DNA of 64,000 nt from contig WGMW01000008.1 of assembly GCA_016124845.1 (NCBI GenBank), positions 124,001-188,000 of the forward strand. Reading direction: 5' to 3'. Below the pieces are notes generated by a model that was not told the DNA's origin, made no database searches, and worked only from the letters and a program-made list of their open reading frames with translations. Source of the stretch: Flavobacteriales bacterium (GTDB lineage Bacteria > Bacteroidota > Bacteroidia > UBA10329). Positions 35,039-44,141 of this stretch are shown in pieces (position 1 is the first letter of the stretch; each line of letters begins with the position of its first letter). A program made the translations under genes and the position numbers.

Positions 35039-36721
35039 TCAGTACAGAACAATCTTGGAAGACAACTGCTGACCAGCTGAAGAAACCTTCACGAAATAGA
35101 GCCCTTCGGACAGACCGAGTGTTTGTTTATCCAAACTGATGCGCTGCCGACCGATCGAACAATTGGCGGACGATCGATAGACCTCTTGCCCCATTTCGTT
35201 CAGTAGAACCACCTGAAACTGGTCTCTTTCTGTTACATCAAATGCCAGATTGATGGTTCCATTCGTTGGATTCGGGTAAACCTTGAGCGGGTTCGGTGCT
35301 AAGCCATTCTGTTCTTCAATACCAGCGGTGAGCGGCTCCTCCACATACTGAATGTAAGTGACATACATCTCGTCTTCCGTTGTAAGACCGAAATAGATCG
35401 TATTCTGTCCTGGATTCGTAAACGTAGCTTCATGAATCAACCCATTGGTAAAATTCACTTCAAGCAGTTCATCATCAAACGTTCTGAAAGGCGGGTGCTG
35501 CCAATCGTAATATCCCTGATCGAAACTGTAGGTATCATCGTAATGACCATTATAAATGTTATCGCCCTTCGTTCCATCTGGGTTTCTCATCCAAACTTGA
35601 AAATCTTGCCCTGTTTTGTGCGTGTGCGCCATAATGGACCAGATATACCATGTATAGGTTGTATCCGTTTCGTACTGGGTGATCCTGTAAACCGAATCGG
35701 TGGTACCTGGAGGAATGACCAAGGCCGAAGGATCGTTACCTCCATAATACACGGGGCTTGATTTCATTTCCTCTTGAGCCGTGCCAGATGGTTGCGTATA
35801 CACATTCATGTAGAACTCGCCCGCAAGAATGGAATCCGAACTGTAATTCGGCAAGTGATAGTTGAGGTCCAGGACCACATTCGCATTCCAGAAAAACGCT
35901 GCCCCTTCCGGAAGCACCACGTCTTGACTATTTGGCCATTGACCGATGATGTCTGCCGTGTAATAAACACCCGCTGCATCAAGAATACTGTTCACCGGTC
36001 TGAGGCCGGGAGCAAAATTCGTGTCTTGATTGGGGTAGTATCGATAAAGTGCCGTATGATGTCCGAAATCGTTGATCTCGATATTCACGCGGTTCACCTC
36101 GGTCGGATCCGTAAGGTCTGTGCTGTATTTGTAGAAAAACTCCCTCTCTTCAAGCGGAGCCAGAAAGAACGGTCCGTAATGGATCTGAATTCCTTCGGAT
36201 GGGTCTGGAATGGGAAGCGGCTCCATTCGCGACATACCCATCGTTCCATTGTAGTAATCAGACAACAGCTGCGGATCGACATAATCAGAAACAGTATCAG
36301 CCCCAAATAGAATCCATTGACGCACCATTTCAATGTCCTCGTATGCAAGATGCGGGCTGTTCTGTGGCATCTGCGTTCCCATTGCCTGAACCAGATGACT
36401 GACCGGGTCAATATCCGCAGCGATCTTGGCGAAAAGGAAACTTCTTTCGGGGTAACCTGGATCTACCAGCTTCAAACCGGCACTTACCGCGGCAGGATTC
36501 ACGGGTACAACTCCGGCCAGTTCTGCATAGACCTCCGCAACCGTTCCAGACAGGTTCAGCTGTCCGCTGGGATTTGACCCACTGTGACAACCGATCGTAC
36601 AGTTATTGTTGAATATCGTCTTTACGCGTTCAAAGGACGTTTGCGAGAACGCCCCGTTTGCAAGAAAAAGTAAGCAGACTACGATTGAAACGGTTCGAAT
36701 TTCAGAAGCAAAACTTCTCAT
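35039..36721 (-). CDS. Secreted copper type II monooxygenase-like protein with cytochrome-like N-terminus and T9SS signal
   Basis: 560 residues. Signal peptide to ~27; a cytochrome-like module ~30-145 with an unusual C-x3-C-H (CTIGCH, 41-46) and candidate distal Met in MPQNSPHL. Residues ~165-465 resemble the PHM/DBM copper monooxygenase pair of domains, with all ligand positions apparent: HH 221-222 (FGHHTALY), H289 (LNYHLP), HxH 366-368 (MAHTHKTG) and Met 452 (TEDEMYVTY). The last ~75 residues are a T9SS type A sorting domain (VYPNPTNGTINLAF). It probably oxidises an extracellular substrate; electron donor unknown. Stops abut those of the TonB gene (no gap). Confidence 0.75.
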   Translation of the reverse strand: MRSFASEIRTVSIVVCLLFLANGAFSQTSFERVKTIFNNNCTIGCHSGSNPSGQLNLSGTVAEVYAELAGVVPVNPAAVSAGLKLVDPGYPERSFLFAKIAADIDPVSHLVQAMGTQMPQNSPHLAYEDIEMVRQWILFGADTVSDYVDPQLLSDYYNGTMGMSRMEPLPIPDPSEGIQIHYGPFFLAPLEEREFFYKYSTDLTDPTEVNRVNIEINDFGHHTALYRYYPNQDTNFAPGLRPVNSILDAAGVYYTADIIGQWPNSQDVVLPEGAAFFWNANVVLDLNYHLPNYSSDSILAGEFYMNVYTQPSGTAQEEMKSSPVYYGGNDPSALVIPPGTTDSVYRITQYETDTTYTWYIWSIMAHTHKTGQDFQVWMRNPDGTKGDNIYNGHYDDTYSFDQGYYDWQHPPFRTFDDELLEVNFTNGLIHEATFTNPGQNTIYFGLTTEDEMYVTYIQYVEEPLTAGIEEQNGLAPNPLKVYPNPTNGTINLAFDVTERDQFQVVLLNEMGQEVYRSSANCSIGRQRISLDKQTLGLSEGLYFVKVSSAGQQLSSKIVLY

Positions 36722-36830
36722 GAAAGAATAATTTTTAATAAACGGAGGTTGAAATTACACTACGAGTAGCAAATGACAAGCAAGAGCAAAACTTTTGCAT
36801 TACTTTGATTGCAACTAAAAACCATTGATC

Positions 36831-37721
36831 ATGATAAAACATCTACTTCTTTTTTCGGCTTTAGCATTCACTTTTAGTGCAAGCCTTGCTCAAATTACCA
36901 ATGGCGGTTTTGAAAACTGGACCTCTGGTCCGGGAAGCTGCGAAAGTCTGACGGATTGGGGAACCCTCAACGCAAACACCTACTTGGTCGGAATCTGCAC
37001 TACTCAAAAAGAATCGTCCAATGTCCACGGAGGCAGTAACGCCCTTAAGTTAGTGACGCAGCACGTACAGATAACTTTGCCTCCAGTTGACGAGATGGCA
37101 CCTGGAATCTGCACCAACGGTACCATCAACACGCAGACACAGGCCGTGGATGGAGGTGACCCGTTCACAGCAAGACCAACAGCATTTACGGGATGGTATA
37201 GGGCCGACCCCGTGAATTCAGATACATATTCGTTTTCTGCATTGTTGATCAACGAGACGACCGGTGATACCGTTGGCTCAGCTGAATGGAGTGGCAATAC
37301 GGTTGTCTCATCATGGACTCAGTTCAGTGCTCCCGTGACCTACTATTCTGCTGATTCTCCGACTCTTGTTCAAATTCTTTTGCTGTCAAGCAATACGAAT
37401 AACCCTCAAGAGAATAGCGTTGTGTATTTTGATGACCTTGATTACGAGACCATCACAGTTGGTATTGCCGAGGAGGATATTGCTGCAATTCAAGTTTATC
37501 CGAACCCCGTTGTTTCTGATGTCACTTTCAACCTTGGCAAACTCAACGGTGGAAAGCTCATCATCTCAAACATCATGGGACAACGAGTTTATGACCAGCA
37601 ATTGAATGCATCTCAGAATGTCATCTCAATGGATCGATTCACAAACGGCACGTACATCTACCGTCTTACAGACCTTGATGGTGCTTTCCTCAAAACCGGA
37701 AAGATCATTCTGGCGCGATAA
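36831..37721 (+). CDS. Secreted T9SS type A protein, carbohydrate-binding-like
   Basis: 296 residues from ATG 36831 (a TTG at 36825 is less likely). Signal peptide (SALAFTFSASLAQ). Residues ~22-210 form a beta-sandwich-like domain beginning ITNGGFENWTSGPG. This 'NGGFE..W' opening is common in secreted carbohydrate-binding-like or PCMD-type domains of Bacteroidota. Residues ~222-296 are a T9SS sorting domain (VYPNPVVSDVTFNLG ... FTNGTYIYRL). It is followed by a terminator-like hairpin. Ligand unknown. Confidence 0.82.
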   Translation: MIKHLLLFSALAFTFSASLAQITNGGFENWTSGPGSCESLTDWGTLNANTYLVGICTTQKESSNVHGGSNALKLVTQHVQITLPPVDEMAPGICTNGTINTQTQAVDGGDPFTARPTAFTGWYRADPVNSDTYSFSALLINETTGDTVGSAEWSGNTVVSSWTQFSAPVTYYSADSPTLVQILLLSSNTNNPQENSVVYFDDLDYETITVGIAEEDIAAIQVYPNPVVSDVTFNLGKLNGGKLIISNIMGQRVYDQQLNASQNVISMDRFTNGTYIYRLTDLDGAFLKTGKIILAR

Positions 37722-37743
37722 TTCACACATGTTTGTTTTAAGG

Positions 37744-37779
37744 ATGGGTAACTTGCGGCATGCGGGTTACCCATTTTCT
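37744..37779 (+). terminator. Terminator-like hairpin overlapping the ogt start
   Basis: ATGGGTAAC (37744-37752) pairs perfectly with GTTACCCAT (37766-37774) around a 13-base loop, followed by a T-rich stretch (TTTCTTTCT). It fits a terminator for the T9SS gene, yet the ogt ATG at 37760 lies inside the loop. Confidence 0.6.
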
Positions 37780-38227
37780 TTCTCCTATAGGGACGCTTGA
37801 GATAACGGAAACGAACGGAGCGATTTCCAAGGTTCTTTTCATTGAGGGTGAACCGAGCATCTTTCATTCAAGCGAAATTTTAGACCGATGCGTTCAGCAA
37901 CTTCAGGAGTATTTTGAAGGAACGAGAACGGTGTTCGATTTAATCCTGAACCCGGAAGGAACCGAATTTCAAAAGGCTGTTTGGATTGAATTGCAATCCA
38001 TTCCGTTCGGGAAGACCATTTCTTACTTGCAGCTGGCCAAACGCCTCGGTGACCCGAAAGTGATCCGTGCAGCAGGAACAGCCAATGGGAAAAATCCGAT
38101 CGCCATCATCATTCCGTGTCATCGGGTTATTGGTAGCGATGGAAGCCTGACAGGCTATGCAGGCGGTTTAAAACGGAAGCAATGGTTATTGGAACATGAA
38201 AGTTCTCAGGGAAATCTATTCAGTTAA
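37760..38227 (+). CDS. ogt: Methylated-DNA-[protein]-cysteine S-methyltransferase
   Basis: 155 residues, the small Ogt form. It transfers alkyl groups from O6-alkylguanine or O4-alkylthymine to its own active-site Cys. Seen: N-terminal FLSPIGTLEITE, helix-turn-helix arginine-finger region (VIRAAGTANGKNP) and the active-site IIPCHRVIG with Cys120. The ATG lies in the loop of a hairpin. No better in-frame start exists downstream because the N-terminal strand SPIGTLEI is needed. Confidence 0.93.
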   Translation: MRVTHFLSPIGTLEITETNGAISKVLFIEGEPSIFHSSEILDRCVQQLQEYFEGTRTVFDLILNPEGTEFQKAVWIELQSIPFGKTISYLQLAKRLGDPKVIRAAGTANGKNPIAIIIPCHRVIGSDGSLTGYAGGLKRKQWLLEHESSQGNLFS

Positions 38228-38278
38228 ACAAGGTTCTTCCCGCCTTAAGCCAATTTCAATTATCGGCCAATACAGAAC

Positions 38279-38800
38279 TTAGATTTGTGGAATTCCCATT
38301 TCCTGTCTATTAAACTTCGTATTCGATTCTATTTCATCAATCAGGTAAGGGAATCCAACTAAATGCATGTGTGCTTTAATTTGCTGATCCTTGCTCCTGA
38401 TTTTCAGTTCCAGACTGACCTTTCCAAAGGTGACAGACTCAATATCAACCCATTTCATCGTCTTTATCTTGCCGAGCATGGTGGTTTGTTCCAATTGATC
38501 CGGAGTAATCACCAATTTAAACACGATGCCTATTAGTAGCAACGGAATTCCAAGGCCGCTGGCCATTAGAAAAAGCATTAGAACAAATATGGTCTCATCA
38601 GGTTCACATGTCCATAATCCGTAAACTAAAACCGTGAGCCCGGCAATCGTAGCAAAACCTCCAATAATCGGGTACAAAACAGGAAGTCGAAGTATTTTAT
38701 TTCCCTTCTTATCTTCCTTTGGCTTTTTCTTGGAAGCTGCGACCAATAACGCCATTACCAGCGTGACCGCTAAAGGAGTTATGGCGCTCGAAATATCCAT
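38279..38800 (-). CDS. Membrane protein with bacterial-PH-like C-terminal domain
   Basis: 173 residues. One N-terminal helix (AVTLVMALLVAASKKK), a short basic linker, two more helices (VLYPIIGGFATIAGLTVLVYG and FVLMLFLMASGLGIPLLLIG), then a ~70-residue cytoplasmic beta-rich domain (LGKIKTMKWVDIESVTFGK) that looks like a bacterial PH-type fold. Not recognised as a named family; function unknown. It is 14 bases upstream-adjacent to the 119-residue gene on the same strand and may share a transcript. Confidence 0.65.
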   Translation of the reverse strand: MDISSAITPLAVTLVMALLVAASKKKPKEDKKGNKILRLPVLYPIIGGFATIAGLTVLVYGLWTCEPDETIFVLMLFLMASGLGIPLLLIGIVFKLVITPDQLEQTTMLGKIKTMKWVDIESVTFGKVSLELKIRSKDQQIKAHMHLVGFPYLIDEIESNTKFNRQEMGIPQI

Positions 38801-38814
38801 TTAAAACGCAAGGT

Positions 38815-39174
38815 TCAAATAACCTTCTTCTTCAGATAGTAGGTATTGAGTTGCATGCCGTCTCCAACAGCTTCTGTGGCTGACTGAATGGTATAGCCAT
38901 TGCTCAGAAAATCTGACAATGTTTGCTTCAGAACGAAGTCGCCATCACCATGATCGGCATCGGTCACTTCCACCTGATCGATCTTTCCTGCACCTTTCGA
39001 AACAAACACCACCGATTTGATATTGAAAAGCTCGTTCACGGGTTTCACCACTCGGATAATGGCCAGACTGTCGCTTTTGGATTCGGGGGCAGGGCCGCCA
39101 TTCCACGAACCAAGCATCAACCAACCGAAAATCATACTTGAAATGATGAGGAAACTGCGTAATTGAGTTTTCAT
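38815..39174 (-). CDS. Small exported protein of unknown function
   Basis: 119 residues with an N-terminal signal peptide or anchor (FLIISSMIFGWLMLGSWNG). The mature part is a small alpha/beta domain (IIRVVKPVNELFNIKSVVFVS ... LKQTLSDFLSNGYTIQSATE ... YYLKKKVI) similar in style to short domains found repeatedly in Bacteroidota lipoproteins. No family recognised. It precedes the PH-like membrane protein gene. Confidence 0.6.
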   Translation of the reverse strand: MKTQLRSFLIISSMIFGWLMLGSWNGGPAPESKSDSLAIIRVVKPVNELFNIKSVVFVSKGAGKIDQVEVTDADHGDGDFVLKQTLSDFLSNGYTIQSATEAVGDGMQLNTYYLKKKVI

Positions 39175-39230
39175 GACCGTGGAATTTGCGACTGAAATTA
39201 GGAAATGTATTTCCCAATATCAACAGCCCA

Positions 39231-39830
39231 TCAATTCCCGCAATTACAATGTTGATCCATTTTCACCTCTACGTTCGGAAGCAGAATCTTAATGTCCTCC
39301 TGCTCCGCTGCTGTCATCACAATAACCCGAAGATCGATCTCCTGAAGCGCATACATTTCGGCCATTGAGCCAGGCAAACCCGTGATATTGTTGCTCCACA
39401 TATCTATGTAGCGCAGCTTTTTCAGGTTCCCGATCTCCATAGGAAGTGTCACCAGTTCATTCTGACTGATGATGAGTTCCCGCAGGTCTTCCAACTGCCC
39501 GATCTCCGCTGGAAGCTCTTCAATTTTGTTCTTGTTGAGAATCAGCTTTTTAAGATTTTTTAACAGACCGAGTTCGGGAGGAATGGATTTCAGGCGGTTT
39601 CTGCTCAGATCCAACCATTGCAGGTTTGGAAACTCGGTGAACACTTCTGGAGGAACTTCCTTCAAGCGTTCTTTCAGTTTCAGGCTGTAGACGCTATCGT
39701 GCGGAGCGGCCAAAGCTTCCTCAAGCGTTGTGTATTGATAGACCTGAGTTTCAAGCGCATCCAACGTGTAATTCTGTCCAAATGAGTATTTGGAAAAAAT
39801 GACGAATAGGATAAGCGACAAATACCTCAT
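39231..39830 (-). CDS. Secreted leucine-rich repeat protein
   Basis: 199 residues. Signal peptide (YLSLILFVIFSKYSFGQ), then the typical Bacteroidota opening YTTLEEALAAPHDSVYSLKL and about five LRR units of ~23 residues (LQWLDLSRNRLKSIPPELG, LKKLILNKNKIEELPAEIG, LRELIISQNELVTLPMEIG, LRYIDMWSNNITGLPGSM), ending in CNC. Predicted to mediate protein binding outside the cytoplasm. It starts within the last 4 bases of ribF, so it is cotranscribed, although no functional link is obvious. Confidence 0.85.
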   Translation of the reverse strand: MRYLSLILFVIFSKYSFGQNYTLDALETQVYQYTTLEEALAAPHDSVYSLKLKERLKEVPPEVFTEFPNLQWLDLSRNRLKSIPPELGLLKNLKKLILNKNKIEELPAEIGQLEDLRELIISQNELVTLPMEIGNLKKLRYIDMWSNNITGLPGSMAEMYALQEIDLRVIVMTAAEQEDIKILLPNVEVKMDQHCNCGN

Positions 39831-40789
39831 AATATCTTTTCAGCTTCATTCTTATCGATCAGCAATCGTTCCTTCAACTGATCGACCGAATCGAACTTCT
39901 GTTCATCTCGGATGCGGTCTTTCAACTGAAGTGTGATCTTCTGACCGTACAATTCTTCATTCAGTTCAAAAATATGAACCTCAATTCTTCTTGCTCCTCC
40001 ATCAACGGTCGGGCGGGTGCCGATATTGAGCATGCCGTTGAATTTCCTTCCGCCCAATAAGACGTAGCAGGCATACACACCGTTGGCAGGAATGACCTTA
40101 TTTCTATCCTCCACCTGAACATTTGCCGTTGGATACCCCAAGGTTCTTCCCAGTTTATCGCCATGGATCACCGTTCCAGACAATTCATACATGTACGAAA
40201 GGTATTTGGCAGCGGTGGCCACATCGCCATGGCTTAACGCTGCGCGGATCTTGGTGGAACTCACCGCCACATCGTCAACATCTTGAGCCGAAATTTCCTC
40301 CACCTGAAAACCATAGAGCGGCCCTGACTCGCGCAAATGCTCAAAGCTTCCTTCCCTGTTCCTTCCGAAATGATGGTCGTAACCGATGACCAGCACACTC
40401 GTCCCCAATTTCTCCACCAGAATATCACGGATGAAATCGATGGAAGTTGTCCGCGAAAATTCGCGTGTAAATGGATGAATGATGAGGTTCTGAACTCCAG
40501 CCTCTTCCAACAGTTTTATCTTCTCATCCAACGTGGTAATGAGTTCCAAACCGTGGTCATCTGGAAACAGTACCATGCGCGGATGCGGATGGAAGGTCAG
40601 CAGCACACTTTCGCCATCGATCTTACGGGCAATCTCATTGATGCGGGCAATGATCTTGCGATGCCCGATGTGTACACCATCAAACGTTCCTGTGGTCACA
40701 ACAGCACCGTTCACTTTCTCAAACTCCTCAATGGAATGATAGACCTTCACGCGTTTTTCCTCACTTCGATGGGCGACAAAAATATCCAT
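39827..40789 (-). CDS. ribF: Bifunctional riboflavin kinase / FAD synthetase
   Basis: 320 residues. N-terminal FMN adenylyltransferase domain with GTFDGVHIGHRKII near residue 37 (HIGH-type nucleotide motif) and VIGYDHHFGRNREG near 130. C-terminal flavokinase domain ~185-320 with HGDKLGRTLGYPTANV (phosphate-binding) and the catalytic GVYACYVLLGG/NIGTRPTVDGG stretch. Converts riboflavin to FMN and FAD. Overlaps the LRR gene by 4 bases. Confidence 0.95.
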   Translation of the reverse strand: MDIFVAHRSEEKRVKVYHSIEEFEKVNGAVVTTGTFDGVHIGHRKIIARINEIARKIDGESVLLTFHPHPRMVLFPDDHGLELITTLDEKIKLLEEAGVQNLIIHPFTREFSRTTSIDFIRDILVEKLGTSVLVIGYDHHFGRNREGSFEHLRESGPLYGFQVEEISAQDVDDVAVSSTKIRAALSHGDVATAAKYLSYMYELSGTVIHGDKLGRTLGYPTANVQVEDRNKVIPANGVYACYVLLGGRKFNGMLNIGTRPTVDGGARRIEVHIFELNEELYGQKITLQLKDRIRDEQKFDSVDQLKERLLIDKNEAEKIL

Positions 40790-40889
40790 TTACACGGGCT
40801 ATAGGTGTCATTTTTGTACTCAAAAAGCACATCTCAACATGCTTGTCAACAAATTTTAAACACCCCTTGTCACCCTGATTTAAATGACC

Positions 40890-40897
40890 TACTTTCG
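40890..40897 (+). promoter_or_regulatory. Probable -7 box for atpD-atpC
   Basis: TACTTTCG, one mismatch to TAnnTTTG, with CTTGT about 20 bases upstream at 40866-40870 as a possible -33. The ATG is 46 bases further on. Confidence 0.4.
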
Positions 40898-40943
40898 CAG
40901 CCGAAAATTTCGAGCATATACCTCTGAATCAAAGCTAAAGTAA

Positions 40944-42446
<1,503 letters not shown>

Positions 42447-42462
42447 ACGACACAAGTTATAG

Positions 42463-42523
42463 GTTATTGGTTATTCGTTATCGGTGATTAACTCAATAAC
42501 TTAATAACGAATAACCCAATAAC
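42463..42523 (+). repeat. Intercistronic inverted repeat between atpD and atpC
   Basis: GTTATTGGTTATTCGTTAT at 42463-42481 is complementary, with one extra base, to ATAACGAATAACCCAATAAC at 42504-42523. The right arm ends one base before the atpC ATG at 42525. It would place the atpC start at the foot of a ~19-bp A/T-rich stem. It may be a repeated element or a translation control. Confidence 0.75.
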
Positions 42524-42524
42524 T

Positions 42525-42764
42525 ATGACACTCGAAATCGTAACACCAGACGAAAAGGTTTTTGAAGGAGAAGCACGTCACGTGCAACTTCCTGGCAAAG
42601 AAGGTCTTTTCGGCATCTTGAACAACCACGCACCAATTGTTTCAACCTTGGTAAAAGGAAAGATAAAGGTAGAAGCCGTGGATGGTGATGTTCAGTACTT
42701 CGATATCGGTGGTGGTGTTGTGGAGATGAACAACAATAAGGTCATCGTTCTTGCAGAAAAGTAA
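42525..42764 (+). CDS. atpC: F0F1 ATP synthase subunit epsilon (short form)
   Basis: 79 residues. Matches the N-terminal beta-sandwich of epsilon (LEIVTPDEKVFEGEARHV, GKEGLFGILNNHAPIVSTL, FDIGGGVVEMNNNKVIVLAE). The usual C-terminal helical hairpin, which can inhibit ATP hydrolysis, is absent. This short form is normal for Bacteroidota. Cotranscribed with atpD. Confidence 0.95.
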   Translation: MTLEIVTPDEKVFEGEARHVQLPGKEGLFGILNNHAPIVSTLVKGKIKVEAVDGDVQYFDIGGGVVEMNNNKVIVLAEK

Positions 42765-42788
42765 TCTTGCAAACAATAGAATTTCCCG

Positions 42789-42821
42789 AAACCCTGTTCG
42801 TTTGTGCGAACAGGGTTTTTT
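42789..42821 (+). terminator. Rho-independent terminator after atpC
   Basis: AAACCCTGTTCG - TTTGTG - CGAACAGGGTTT, a perfect 12-bp stem, followed by more T. It ends the atpDC transcript. Confidence 0.9.
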
Positions 42822-42894
42822 ATTGTTGGTTACTCTGTTCGAAAAATTGGAACATTGATTGATAGAGGTGCGTAAGCAATCGTAATTTTCGAGG

Positions 42895-43641
42895 ATGATG
42901 AGATTGAGAGTTCTGAGTTTACTGCTGGTTGTACTGGTCAGCGCTGCAAGTGTTGATGCACAGACCGCCAGACGAGTAAAATTCCCTTCTAAAGATGGTG
43001 TAACGATCACGGCCGACATGTATGAGGCCGACCCAAGTTACCCTTGGGTGGTGCTGTTCCATAAGGCACAATCGAGCCGTGGCGAGTTTCAACGCATTGC
43101 GCCAAAACTGAACAAACTGGAAGTGAACTGCATTGCCGTGGATCTGCGGTCAGGCAAAGAATCCAACTTCATTGTAAACGAGACCTTCGTGCTTGCCAAG
43201 GAAACTGGCTTGGGTACGGAATATCTTGATTCGGAACAGGATATGATCGCGGCCATCCAAAAGGCATTCATCATTGCCCGAAAGCCTGTGATCATTTTCG
43301 GCAGTTCGTACACGGCATCGCTTGCTATGAAACTCGGTCAGGAGATGTCACAGGTGGCGGCTGTTATCGCATTCAGTCCAGGAGAATATTTTGGCAACAA
43401 GTTGAATGTAATGGATGTGGCGCATCAACTCACCAAGCCAACTTTCATTGCTTGCAGTGCAGATGAGAAGAAGTATGTTAAACCGATTGCGGATGCGGTG
43501 CGAACAGACAAGAAGATATTCTTTGCTCCACCGAAGGGAGGCGCTCATGGGGCCGCCTGTTTAGATAAAGGCACCGAGGGTGAAACCGAATACTGGATCC
43601 AGATGATCAACTTCATCCAAACGGTGAAGAAAGAATATTGA
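42895..43641 (+). CDS. Secreted alpha/beta hydrolase-like protein
   Basis: 248 residues. Signal peptide (VLSLLLVVLVSAASVDAQ). Dienelactone-hydrolase-like fold: VVLFHKAQSSRGEF (oxyanion region), nucleophile elbow IFGSSYTASLA with Ser near residue 143, a probable Asp in CSADEKKYV and His in KGGAHGAACL near 223. The nucleophile motif GSSYTAS departs from GxSxG (the final G is A). Probably a periplasmic esterase of unknown substrate. Single gene, followed by palindromes. Confidence 0.75.
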   Translation: MMRLRVLSLLLVVLVSAASVDAQTARRVKFPSKDGVTITADMYEADPSYPWVVLFHKAQSSRGEFQRIAPKLNKLEVNCIAVDLRSGKESNFIVNETFVLAKETGLGTEYLDSEQDMIAAIQKAFIIARKPVIIFGSSYTASLAMKLGQEMSQVAAVIAFSPGEYFGNKLNVMDVAHQLTKPTFIACSADEKKYVKPIADAVRTDKKIFFAPPKGGAHGAACLDKGTEGETEYWIQMINFIQTVKKEY

Positions 43642-43645
43642 CCCG

Positions 43646-43671
43646 TAGAGACGCGATTTATCGCGTCTCTA
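43646..43671. repeat. Perfect 11-bp palindrome (TAGAGACGCGA type), copy 1
   Basis: TAGAGACGCGA - TTTA - TCGCGTCTCTA. It can act as a bidirectional terminator between the convergent hydrolase and MazG-like genes and belongs to a widespread repeat type. Confidence 0.8.
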
Positions 43672-43716
43672 TTTATCGCGGCTTCATTCATCCCATCTTT
43701 CTAAGACCATCATCAC

Positions 43717-43740
43717 GAGACGCGATGAATTGCGTCTCTA
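43717..43740. repeat. Palindrome GAGACGC...GCGTCTC, copy 2
   Basis: GAGACGCGATGAATTGCGTC plus TCTA; a degenerate second copy of the element at 43646, whose right arm runs into the MazG-like stop codon (43738-43740). This suggests the element's insertion helped set the gene's 3' end. Confidence 0.7.
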
Positions 43741-44064
43741 CCGCAATTTAGGATTGCTCTGATGACGGTCTGCATCGCGGGCCGTTTTCTTTTCAAGGTT
43801 CTTCTTGAGTGCCTCAGTTAGATCTACACCCGTCTGATTGGCCAGACACAACAGCACGAAAAGCACATCAGCCATTTCATCCCCAAGGTCCTTGTCTTTG
43901 TCACTTTCCTTTTCCGACTGTTCTCCGTAACGTCTGGCAATGATGCGCGCCACTTCGCCCACCTCCTCGGTGAGCATGGCCATGTTCGTCAATTCATTGA
44001 AATAGCGGACACCTGTGGTGTTGATCCATTGGTCAACGGTTCGTTGGGCCTGTTCGATGGTCAT
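43738..44064 (-). CDS. MazG-like nucleotide pyrophosphohydrolase
   Basis: 108 residues from ATG 44064 (MTIEQAQRTVDQWI); the frame is open to 44154 but without family similarity. The MazG/all-alpha NTP pyrophosphatase motif is present: MLTEEVGEVARI near residue 30 and GDEMADVLFVLLCLA near 62 (ExxE...ExxD Mg-binding helices). Such enzymes remove abnormal nucleotides. Divergent from the lipoprotein operon at 44142. Confidence 0.88.
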   Translation of the reverse strand: MTIEQAQRTVDQWINTTGVRYFNELTNMAMLTEEVGEVARIIARRYGEQSEKESDKDKDLGDEMADVLFVLLCLANQTGVDLTEALKKNLEKKTARDADRHQSNPKLR

Positions 44065-44141
44065 GTTTCTGTTATTCTGTTGACAAAGAAAGAAAACAAC
44101 CCATGATGACTCGATCTGAACCTGTAACTTAGGACTCCTCA

